DNA of 64,000 nucleotides from Myxococcales bacterium (GTDB taxonomy: Bacteria > Myxococcota > Myxococcia > Myxococcales > Anaeromyxobacteraceae), in assembly GCA_021806645.1 (NCBI GenBank), contig JAJZQX010000005.1:1-64000 (forward strand), written 5' to 3'. Both the position numbers and the translations under genes were made by a program. The notes under the pieces were generated by a model. That model had not been told where the DNA came from, did not search any database, and saw only the letters and a program-made list of their open reading frames with translations. Below, one piece after another: positions 1 through 8,568 of this stretch (position 1 is its first letter; every line of letters starts with the position of its first letter).

Positions 1-118
1 CGGCTCCCTCGCTCGTCCCCTGCCTGATGGCCTCGAAGCACGAACCACGAGGAGCAACCAAGCCGAGAGACACATCGACACAAACCAACGAGACAGCGGT
101 CTTGACAGGTCGTTCCAT
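1..118 (-). CDS. possible 5' end of a gene downstream of lemA (runs off the window)
   Basis: An ATG lies one base after the lemA stop codon, in the same direction, and the frame stays open to the window edge (39 codons). The peptide starts MERPVKTAVSLVCV and is moderately hydrophobic, so it could be a signal sequence. LemA genes are often followed by a TPM-domain or peptidase gene, which would fit, but no domain is visible in so short a stretch. It could equally be non-coding. Confidence 0.25.
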   Translation of the reverse strand, partial: MERPVKTAVSLVCVDVSLGLVAPRGSCFEAIRQGTSEGA

Positions 119-119
119 C

Positions 120-701
120 CTAGAACTTCACCTTGGGCGCGGTGGCCGCGTCCGGCGTGGTGGCCTGGAACTGCGGCTTGGGCTGCTTCTTGTAGAACAT
201 CGAGTTGGTCCAGGAGGTGGGCGGCACCGTGACCAGGTTGTTGAAGCCCTGCACCGCCTCGATGTAGCGGCGGCGGGCGATGGCGATCCGGTTCTCGGTC
301 CCCTCGAGCTGGGCCTGCAGGTCGCGGAAGTTCTCGTTGGCCTTCAACTGCGGGTAGTTCTCGGCGACGGCCAGCAGCCGGCCCAGCGCCCCGCGAAGCT
401 GTCCCTGGGCCGCCTCGAAGGCCTTGAGCTTCTCCGGCGTCAGGTCGTTGGCGGAGACCTGCACCGAGGTGGCCTTGGCGCGAGCCTCCATCACGCTCTC
501 GAGCGTCTCCTTCTCGTGCGAGGCGTAGCCCTTCACGGTCTCGACCAGGTTGGGGACGAGATCGGCGCGGCGCTGGTACTGGTTCTCGACCTCCGCCCAG
601 CCGGCGGAGACGGCGTTCTCGGACTGTGGGATCGACTGGTAGCCACAGCCACCGAGCATGACGGCGGCGGCGAGCGCGAGGACGGTGCGGGTGTTGGTCA
701 T
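120..701 (-). CDS. lemA: LemA family lipoprotein
   Basis: The 193-aa product belongs to the LemA family, envelope proteins of unknown biochemical role that are mostly helical. The start at 701 gives an N-terminus MTNTRTVLALAAAVMLGGC, a lipoprotein signal with the lipobox cysteine at residue 19. The body has the family signature around residues 35-60 (ENQYQRRADLVPNLVETVKG) and the conserved helical section ending in RRRYIEAVQGFNNLV. Longer upstream frames run antisense through the ATL gene and were rejected. It reads divergently from the ATL gene, with 53 bp between the two starts. Confidence 0.9.
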   Translation of the reverse strand: MTNTRTVLALAAAVMLGGCGYQSIPQSENAVSAGWAEVENQYQRRADLVPNLVETVKGYASHEKETLESVMEARAKATSVQVSANDLTPEKLKAFEAAQGQLRGALGRLLAVAENYPQLKANENFRDLQAQLEGTENRIAIARRRYIEAVQGFNNLVTVPPTSWTNSMFYKKQPKPQFQATTPDAATAPKVKF

Positions 702-754
702 GCGGGTTAGCCTAATCCGGAATGGGCGGGGCGTGGGGACCCAAGGAGGGCTGT

Positions 755-1138
755 ATGGCGCGAGCTGGAGAGAAGCGCGGGAGCGGCGGCGTGGTGCTGC
801 GCTTCGAGCCGTTCTACCGCGTGGCCCGCCGCATCCCGCGCGGCCGGGTGGCCACCTACGGGCAGGTGGCGGCGCTGGCCGGCCGGCCGCGCGGCGCCCG
901 GCTCTGCGGGTACGCGCTCTCGGCGCTGCGCAACACCGTCCACGACGTCCCCTGGCAGCGGGTGCTCGGGGCCCGCGGCGCCGGGCGCGCCGGCATCTCG
1001 CTGCGCGATCCGATCGGGGCCGCGGCGCAGCGGGCGCTGCTGGAGCGCGAGGGCGTGGTGCTCGACGCGCGAGGGCGTGTGGAGCTGGGGAAGTTCGGGT
1101 GGAAGAGGGGCGCGGCCCGGAAAACGTCGATCCCCTGA
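755..1138 (+). CDS. alkyltransferase-like (ATL) DNA-binding protein
   Basis: A 127-aa protein of the O6-methylguanine-DNA methyltransferase fold. ATL proteins bind alkylated guanine and hand the lesion to nucleotide excision repair without removing the alkyl group. The helix-turn-helix part is seen in RVATYGQVAALAG (about residues 31-43). The reactive PCHR cysteine motif is replaced by PWQR (residues 66-69), the tryptophan substitution typical of ATLs, so no methyltransferase activity is expected. The start at 755 is set by a perfect AAGGAGG at 743-749; an ATG at 722 has no such site. The last codons (RKTSIP) differ from the second partial copy at 3874-4063, which ends AGR, so one of the two 3' ends has been altered. 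Confidence 0.88.
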   Translation: MARAGEKRGSGGVVLRFEPFYRVARRIPRGRVATYGQVAALAGRPRGARLCGYALSALRNTVHDVPWQRVLGARGAGRAGISLRDPIGAAAQRALLEREGVVLDARGRVELGKFGWKRGAARKTSIP

Positions 1139-1189
1139 TGCACTCCAAGGGAATCGGCGACGGACGCAGCGAGGGTCACCCAGCCACAG

Positions 1190-1218
1190 TTGACGCATAC
1201 CTATGTTATAGCTATGTT
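1190..1218 (+). promoter_or_regulatory. promoter and repeat operator of the BrnTA module
   Basis: TTGACG (1190-1195) and TATGTT (1213-1218) are separated by 17 bp, a good housekeeping -35/-10 pair that stands out in this GC-rich DNA. Over the -10 lie two CTATGTT direct repeats (1201-1207 and 1212-1218, 11 bp apart) and the inverted repeat CTAT-GTT-ATAG (1201-1211). BrnA-type antitoxins repress their own promoters, so this is the expected place for an operator. Binding is inferred. Confidence 0.65.
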
Positions 1219-1224
1219 GTCCTG

Positions 1225-1548
1225 GTGAAGCTGGCCGCTGACCCAGAGATGGCCGCTTGGCTGGCAGCCGGGCCGTCGATGCAGTGGGACGCCGGCAACA
1301 GCACCAAGAGCGAGGCGAAGCACGGCTTCTATGCGGCGGACGTGGAGTCGATCCTCGGCGGGGCCGTGCTGTTCGCAGGGCGAATCGTCGAGCCGGAGCA
1401 CGAGGAAGCGCGATACCTGCTTCTCGGCGCCACCTCGGACGGTCGCCGCGCGGCTCTGATCTTCGCCCGCCGTGGCGAGAAGCTCAGGCCGATCAGTTGC
1501 CGAGCGATGAGGAAGAAGGAGAAGGAGGCATACGATGAAGCGACGTAG
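1225..1548 (+). CDS. brnT: BrnT family toxin
   Basis: BrnT toxins are small RelE-fold ribonucleases that halt translation until neutralised by BrnA. The sequence shows the usual order: WDAGN near the N-terminus, then KHGF, a central hydrophobic strand region (ARYLLLGATSDGRRAALIFARRGEKLRPISCR) and a terminal basic RKKEKEAY tail. The frame could start at GTG 1225 (107 aa, giving the LAADPEMAAWLAAGPS leader seen in some BrnT proteins), ATG 1249 or ATG 1279 (89 aa). None has a strong ribosome-binding site, and GTG 1225 sits about where the promoter at 1190-1218 should begin transcription, so a leaderless start is possible. It overlaps brnA by 14 bp. Confidence 0.8.
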   Translation: MKLAADPEMAAWLAAGPSMQWDAGNSTKSEAKHGFYAADVESILGGAVLFAGRIVEPEHEEARYLLLGATSDGRRAALIFARRGEKLRPISCRAMRKKEKEAYDEAT

Positions 1549-1801
1549 CACCAGGAAGCTGAGGATGAAGAACGCCGTGAGCGCGCGGGATGCGACGCTA
1601 CGCTCGTTTGAGAAGCGGGACCTTGGCAGCGACATCAACGCCGCGGGGACTGCCGTCATCGTTCGCCCCCAGCGGCCCACGTCGATCCTGCTCAGCGACG
1701 AGCTTAAGGCCCAGCTCCGCCGGCGCGGCGAGGAACTCGGCGTGGGGTATCAGACAGCCGCCAAGATGATCCTGTCCAGGTACGTCAACGCCAAGCTGTA
1801 G
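1535..1801 (+). CDS. brnA: BrnA/CopG-like ribbon-helix-helix antitoxin
   Basis: An 88-aa partner of the upstream toxin. The N-terminal half is basic and probably disordered. The C-terminal half (about residues 49-85: RPTSILLSDELKAQLRRRGE, then GVGYQTAAKMILSRYV) is a strand followed by two helices, as in ribbon-helix-helix DNA-binding antitoxins. The start is supported by AAGGAGG at 1522-1528, inside the toxin gene, so translation is coupled. It probably binds the toxin through its N-terminus and the promoter repeats at 1201-1218 through the RHH dimer. It could be filed as CopG-type rather than strict BrnA. Confidence 0.8.
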   Translation: MKRRSTRKLRMKNAVSARDATLRSFEKRDLGSDINAAGTAVIVRPQRPTSILLSDELKAQLRRRGEELGVGYQTAAKMILSRYVNAKL

Positions 1802-2019
1802 CTGGAGCCACCGGGGTGGGGGTCGGGGTGTAAGGCATCCAACCCACCGTTCGAGCCCGATGTCTCTTGCGGTGACACGGCGTCTACAGCTTCAGTGGAT
1901 GGTTGCAGGTGCGACGTTGGGCTCCACCTCCAGGAGATCCGCCCGGGGAGGTCAATGCAGCCATACGGGGGGCGCGCCGGAGGTGCCGCCTCGCGGCCTC
2001 CGTGGCATCCTCGTGGGCC

Positions 2020-3669
2020 ATGAGCAACATGAGCAACGTGATCGCCGCGCGGATCCTGGCCGCGCTCCTGCCGGTCCTCGCCCAGGCCTCGCCCGCGGCG
2101 CCGGCCGGGCTGGTCGCGGCGACGGCCGAGGCGGCGCCGTCCGCCGCTCCCGCCGGCGACCCCGAGGCCACGCCACGGGGGCTGGTGGAGCGGTTCCTCG
2201 ACCTGGCCAGTGAGGCCCGGTATCGCGAGGCCGCCGCCCTCCTGGACCTCCCACCGGGCGAGCAGGCGAGCGGGGAGGCGCTGGCCCGCCAGCTGAAGGC
2301 GGTGCTGGACCGGCACCTCTGGATCGACCTCCAGGCGCTCTCGGCCGCGGCGGAGGGCCGCATGGGGTACGGGCTGCCGGACGACCTGGAGGAACTGGGC
2401 CGGATCCCGGGCTCGGCCGGCCCGCTTGAGCCGGTGCGCCTGGTCCGGCTGGAGGAGGGCGGGGCGCGGAGGTGGCGCTTCGCGCGCTCGACGGTGGAGC
2501 GCATCCCGCGCTGGTACTCGAACCTGCCCGGCCGCTGGGCGCTCGAGCGCCTGCCGGCCCCGCTCCTCCGGCCTGGACCCATGGACCTGCCCTGGTGGCA
2601 GTGGCTGGCCCTGCTGGCCGTCGCCCCCGTGGCCTGGGCGCTCGGCGCCCTGCTCGGCCGCCTCAGCCGCGCCGTGCTCCTGCAGTTCACCAGGCGGACC
2701 AGGTCCCGCTGGGACGACGACGTGGTCGGGAGCCTGGGCGGGCCGCTGGCGCTGGCCTGGAGCCTCGCCGTCGCCGGTCTCATCCTGGACCGGCTCGACC
2801 TGTCCCAGCCCATCCAAGTCTTCACCGGCCGGGTGCTGCGCGTCGGTCTCCTGGCGGTGGTGTTCTGGTCGATGCTGCGCGCCGTCGACATCACCGCCAG
2901 CACGATGGGGCGGGCGCCCTGGGCCCGCGACCGTCCCGGCTCCCGGTTCCTCCTGTCGATCGCCGGCCGCATCGCCAAGGCGCTGGTGATGGCGCTGACC
3001 TTGGTCGCCGCCCTGTCCGAGCTCGGCTACCCGGTCGCCAGCCTGCTGGCCGGCCTCGGCCTGGGCGGACTCGCCTTCGCCCTCGCCGCGCAGAAGACGG
3101 TGGAGAACCTGTTCGGCGCCTTGGCCATCGGCTTCGACCAGCCCATCCGCGAGGGCGACTTCATCAGGGTGGAGGACGTGGTCGGGAACGTCGAGGCGGT
3201 GGGGCTGCGGTCGACCCGGATCCGCACCCTGGACCGGACCCTGGTCTCCATCCCCAACGGGCGGTTGGCCGAGATGCGGCTCGAGTCGTACGCCGCGCGT
3301 GACCGGATCCGGCTGGCCTGCGAGCTCGGCCTGGTCTACGAGACCACCGCCGGCCAGATGCGGGAGGTGCTGGCGGGGATCGAGGCCGTGCTCCGCGCCC
3401 ACCCGCTCATCTGGCCCGACGCCGTGGTGGTCCGCTTCAAGCAGTTCGGCGCCTCCTCGCTCGACATCGAGATCATGGCCTGGTTCCAGACCACCGACTG
3501 GGGCCAGTTCCAGGAGATCCGCCAGGAGGTGCTCCTCCAGTTCATGGCCGTGGTCCAGGCCGCCGGCACCTCCATGGCCTTCCCGACCCAGACCTTGCAC
3601 CTCGATCACCAGGACGCCCGTGGAACGGCCACCCGCGGTCCGGCCTGGAGGACGAGGACGTCGGGCTAG
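2020..3669 (+). CDS. MscS family mechanosensitive channel
   Basis: A 549-aa inner-membrane channel of the small-conductance mechanosensitive type, which opens on hypo-osmotic shock. The N-terminus (MSNMSNVIAARILAALLPVL, ending near AQA) is a signal peptide. Residues 40-180 form a periplasmic domain, followed by four or five membrane segments. The MscS pore helix and beta domain are clear: GLGLGGLAFALAAQKTVENL at about 345-365, then REGDFIRVEDVVGNVEAVGLR and STRIRTLDRTLVSIPNG. The C-terminal cytoplasmic domain ends near TLHLD; the last 20 or so residues are low-complexity and abut a pseudogene fragment, so the end may have been rewritten. ATG 2029 is an equally possible start. Confidence 0.88.
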   Translation: MSNMSNVIAARILAALLPVLAQASPAAPAGLVAATAEAAPSAAPAGDPEATPRGLVERFLDLASEARYREAAALLDLPPGEQASGEALARQLKAVLDRHLWIDLQALSAAAEGRMGYGLPDDLEELGRIPGSAGPLEPVRLVRLEEGGARRWRFARSTVERIPRWYSNLPGRWALERLPAPLLRPGPMDLPWWQWLALLAVAPVAWALGALLGRLSRAVLLQFTRRTRSRWDDDVVGSLGGPLALAWSLAVAGLILDRLDLSQPIQVFTGRVLRVGLLAVVFWSMLRAVDITASTMGRAPWARDRPGSRFLLSIAGRIAKALVMALTLVAALSELGYPVASLLAGLGLGGLAFALAAQKTVENLFGALAIGFDQPIREGDFIRVEDVVGNVEAVGLRSTRIRTLDRTLVSIPNGRLAEMRLESYAARDRIRLACELGLVYETTAGQMREVLAGIEAVLRAHPLIWPDAVVVRFKQFGASSLDIEIMAWFQTTDWGQFQEIRQEVLLQFMAVVQAAGTSMAFPTQTLHLDHQDARGTATRGPAWRTRTSG

Positions 3670-3671
3670 GC

Positions 3672-3881
3672 TTTCCGGGCTCGGCGGGCGCCGTGGCAAG
3701 GAACAGGTCGTCGTCGGGGTCGGCCTTCACGACGTGAAGGTCCGGCAACATCTCGGCCGCCACCATGTCGGCGCCTGCAGCGAGGCCGGCCACCACCTGA
3801 CGCGCGTACTCCTGTCGTCTTGCGGGCGCCAGGACCTTCGCGATGTGGGTGTAGGCCAGCACCCGCTACCACTCGTCCACG
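3672..3881 (-). pseudogene. remnant of a PIN-domain toxin gene
   Basis: Read on the minus strand, the frame gives DEW-stop-RVLAYTHIAKVLAP, then ARRQEYARQVV and HVVKADPDDDLFLATA. This resembles the C-terminal half of the 'putative toxin-PIN' family, whose members carry a similar EW..VL helix and a late DPDDDxFL motif holding catalytic acidic residues. An in-frame TAG interrupts the EW-RVL helix, the N-terminal catalytic half is missing, and after FLATA the frame leaves the family where the mscS 3' end begins. No complete partner antitoxin is adjacent. Decayed and non-functional. Confidence 0.6.
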
Positions 3882-4063
3882 ACGTGCCGTGGCAGCGGGT
3901 GCTGGGGGCCCGCGGCGCCGGGCGCGCCGGCATCTCGCTGCGCGATCCGATCGGGGCCGCGGCACAGCGGGAACTGCTGGAGCGCGAGGGCGTGGTGCTC
4001 GACGCGCGAGGGCGGGTGGAGCTGGGGAAGTTCGGGTGGAAGAGGGGCGCGGCGGGGCGGTGA
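3874..4063 (+). pseudogene. 3' fragment of a second ATL gene copy
   Basis: Bases 3874-4053 match 937-1116 of the intact ATL gene without gaps, with 7 mismatches counted by eye (about 96% identity). The fragment encodes the last third of the protein, including the PWQR motif, and keeps its own stop codon (TGA 4061-4063). The 5' two-thirds, with the start and helix-turn-helix, are absent. Its left edge overlaps the right end of the PIN remnant. It cannot make a functional ATL protein. Confidence 0.85.
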
Positions 4064-4228
4064 TGGATCCCAGGTCGCGGCCGACAGTTCCCGCGTCCAG
4101 GTCGTCCGCTGCCATGGACCGTGTGTTGGCGAGGCACAGCCAGGCATCACCGCGAGCCGGGCCATGGCCGCTTCGACCAGCCTGCAGCGATGTTGCGTAG
4201 GCAGCCAAAGACCGTCACGCCGGCGCCT

Positions 4229-4513
4229 TCAACGTCGTTCCTCCCGTCCGTGCCAGACCCGGACGACAAAGACGGCGTCCTCGTCGATCCGGTAGCGGAG
4301 AACGAAGGCGCCCCCGCCGAACGGCGCGAGCAGGTCACGAAACACCTCGCCCTCCACGGCTTGGCCGAGCTCGGGCTGCGCGCGCAGCAGCTCCGCGGCC
4401 TCCCGGATGCGCTGGGCGGCTCGTGCCGCGGCGGCCGTGCTCTTGTCGCCGAGAAAGGCGCGCAGCCTCGCCAGGTCGGCGACGGCTCCGGGCGCCCAGC
4501 GAAGCGGGATCAT
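4229..4513 (-). CDS. ParE/RelE superfamily toxin
   Basis: A 94-aa basic protein of the ParE/RelE fold. Visible marks are the N-terminal LRWAPGAVADLARLRAFL helix pair, the central RIREAAELLRAQPELGQAVEG, and the C-terminal strands FVLRYRIDEDAVFVVRVWHG with the usual final R/H-rich turn. Members either poison DNA gyrase (ParE) or cleave mRNA (RelE); the sequence alone does not decide. The ATG overlaps the antitoxin stop by 4 bp (ATGA), so the two are co-translated. This is the classical antitoxin-first order, opposite to the BrnT-BrnA order at 1.2-1.8 kb. Confidence 0.82.
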   Translation of the reverse strand: MIPLRWAPGAVADLARLRAFLGDKSTAAAARAAQRIREAAELLRAQPELGQAVEGEVFRDLLAPFGGGAFVLRYRIDEDAVFVVRVWHGREERR

Positions 4514-4809
4514 CGCGATGACGCCCGACGCTTGCGGGTCGGGGCAGGGCGCTCACGCGGCTTTCCCCAGGTCGCGAGCCAGCCGTCCACGTCCTCGCCG
4601 GCGATGAACTCGCCGGTGGCGTCGTAGAGCGCCAACCGTTCGCGAGCCTCCGCCTTGCCGCGCTCCACCTGCTCCGCGTGCTCGACGTAGAGGCGGATGG
4701 CCTCGCACATCAGCCAGTGCGGCGTCCGGCGCCGCGCAGCCCCGAGGGCCTGCAAGCGCCTTCGGAGCTCAGGCTCGATCTTCACTGCAAGGTTGGACTT
4801 CCCTGCCAT
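4510..4809 (-). CDS. ribbon-helix-helix antitoxin (ParD/CopG type)
   Basis: A 99-aa protein starting MAGKSNLAVKIEPELRRRLQ, a typical ribbon-helix-helix dimerisation strand (NLAVKIEPEL) followed by two helices ending near VEHAEQVERG. The C-terminal half (GEFIAGEDVDGWLATWGKP) is the kind of extended segment that wraps the toxin. GGAGG precedes the ATG by 5 bases. A perfect inverted repeat at 4835-4848 lies just upstream and is the likely autoregulatory site. The gene begins 45 bp after the glycogen phosphorylase stop, in the same direction, so read-through from glgP could also express the module. Confidence 0.82.
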   Translation of the reverse strand: MAGKSNLAVKIEPELRRRLQALGAARRRTPHWLMCEAIRLYVEHAEQVERGKAEARERLALYDATGEFIAGEDVDGWLATWGKPRERPAPTRKRRASSR

Positions 4810-4834
4810 GGCGACCTCCGATGCCAGGATCTTA

Positions 4835-4848
4835 CTACGAGGTCGTAG
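4835..4848 (-). promoter_or_regulatory. inverted-repeat operator upstream of the ParE/RHH module
   Basis: CTACGA-GG-TCGTAG is a perfect 6-bp inverted repeat with a 2-bp centre, 26 bp upstream of the antitoxin start. On the minus strand it directly precedes TAAGAT, a plausible -10. Short palindromes of this kind are typical operators of RHH antitoxins. No convincing -35 was found. Confidence 0.5.
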
Positions 4849-4854
4849 GACAGA

Positions 4855-7380
<2,526 letters not shown>

Positions 7381-7559
7381 CTTCGGCCTCCTGCGGCGGA
7401 TTGACGGCGACGGCTCCCGATCCCAAGGGAGCGCCGGGGCGCGCGCATCCTACCCGACCCCGATGCGGGGCGCGCCTGGTCCTCGGCCTGGAGCGCCAGG
7501 CGAAGCTCACCTCCCCGGGCTTCGAGATGGAGTAGGATTCGGGTTCACCAGGAGCGTCC

Positions 7560-7910
7560 ATGGGCACCATCCTCCGTCACGCCATCCCCATCCAGACCAC
7601 CTTCGACCCGCCCCCGGGCCACGTCATCGAGCGGCTCATCGGACCGTGCTGGGGGATCACCGTGCGCAGCCGCAGCGTCATCGGGACCACCTGCGCCGGC
7701 CTCCAGACCATCTTCGGCGGCGAGATCACCATGTTCACCGAGCTGGCCAACGACACCCGCAACGAGGCCATGAACCGGCTCGAGCAGCACGCCCGCGAGA
7801 TGGGCGCCAACTGCGTGCTCGGCTTCCGCTTCGACTCGTCCGAGCTGATGCAGAACACCAACGAGATCGTGGCCTACGGCACGGCGGTGGTGATCCGGCC
7901 CGGGGCGTGA
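7560..7910 (+). CDS. YbjQ family (UPF0145) protein
   Basis: A 116-aa cytoplasmic protein of the YbjQ/UPF0145 family (heavy-metal-binding-type domain, function unproven). Family features visible are GPCWGITVRSRSVIG, the central ELANDTRNEAMNRLEQHARE helix and the closing GANCVLGFRFDSSEL...IVAYGTAVVI. AGGAG precedes the ATG. It is divergent from glgP with about 180 bp between them, and is followed after 34 bp by a membrane protein gene. Confidence 0.85.
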   Translation: MGTILRHAIPIQTTFDPPPGHVIERLIGPCWGITVRSRSVIGTTCAGLQTIFGGEITMFTELANDTRNEAMNRLEQHAREMGANCVLGFRFDSSELMQNTNEIVAYGTAVVIRPGA

Positions 7911-7944
7911 TGGCCGCCGGGCCGCCTCGAGCCGCGCCGCCGCC

Positions 7945-8568
7945 ATGAGCAGGCTCTCACCGGCGCTGGCCAGCCGCCTCGACCGGCTGGCGCGCCACGC
8001 CCACCGGTTCCACCGCTTCGCCCACCACCCGCTCTGCGGAGCCTACGCCGGCGAGGTGGTGCGGGTGGGCCGGCGCACCCGGCTCTGCCGCGGCTGCGCG
8101 CTGGCGGCGCTGGGGGCCGTCGCCGGGGGCGCGGCGGGGCTCCTCGCCCCGGCCCTCTCCTCCTCGCCGTTGCTCGCTGGCCCGCTGCTCCTGGCCGGCT
8201 GGGGCGCCGTGGCGCTCGCCCCGCGCGCCGGGCGCCCGCTGTCGAAGTGGACCACCCGCGCCGGCCCCACGGCGCTGGCGGCGTTCCTCCTGGTCGCCGG
8301 CCTGCGCGCCGCCACCGGCGACGGCCCTGCCAGGTGGGCCGGCTTCGCGGCCGCCGCGGCCGCCGCCGCCATGGTCGCCCTCGGCCTGGCCCGCTACCGC
8401 CGCCGCGGCCCGGACCGGACCGCCTGCGCCCGCTGCCCACAGGCGCCGCCCGGCCCGCGCTGCGAAGGCTTCCGCGAGGCGGCCCGGCGTGAGCGGGCGT
8501 TTTCACGGCTGGCGTCGCGCTGGATCGACCGCGCCTCCGGCCGTTCGTGCGAGACTGCGCGGCCATGA
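7945..8568 (+). CDS. small membrane protein with paired cysteines, unknown function
   Basis: A 207-aa protein not assigned to a family. The N-terminus has HRFHRFAHHPLCGAY and, 20 residues on, RLCRGCAL, a histidine/cysteine set that could bind a metal; a second cysteine group (CARCPQAPPGPRCEG) is near the C-terminus. Between them are three or four hydrophobic segments (about residues 52-80, 90-115 and 128-146). The arrangement recalls, but does not match closely, small membrane proteins in which a cysteine knuckle precedes the helices (DUF2085 type). Its stop overlaps the next start (ATGA at 8565-8568), so it is translationally coupled to the S9 peptidase. Confidence 0.65.
   Translation: MSRLSPALASRLDRLARHAHRFHRFAHHPLCGAYAGEVVRVGRRTRLCRGCALAALGAVAGGAAGLLAPALSSSPLLAGPLLLAGWGAVALAPRAGRPLSKWTTRAGPTALAAFLLVAGLRAATGDGPARWAGFAAAAAAAAMVALGLARYRRRGPDRTACARCPQAPPGPRCEGFREAARRERAFSRLASRWIDRASGRSCETARP

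Noticed and set aside
722-754. Earlier ATG start for the ATL gene
   Set aside because: The ATG at 755 has a perfect AAGGAGG at the right distance and the family similarity begins after it.
1750-3699. 649-codon open frame on the minus strand opposite mscS
   Set aside because: It is antisense to a clear MscS protein, has low-complexity Gly/Arg/Pro composition and no domain; a by-product of high GC.
4064-4228. Possible extra small gene between the ATL fragment and the ParE toxin
   Set aside because: Frames on both strands lack starts with ribosome-binding sites and any motif.
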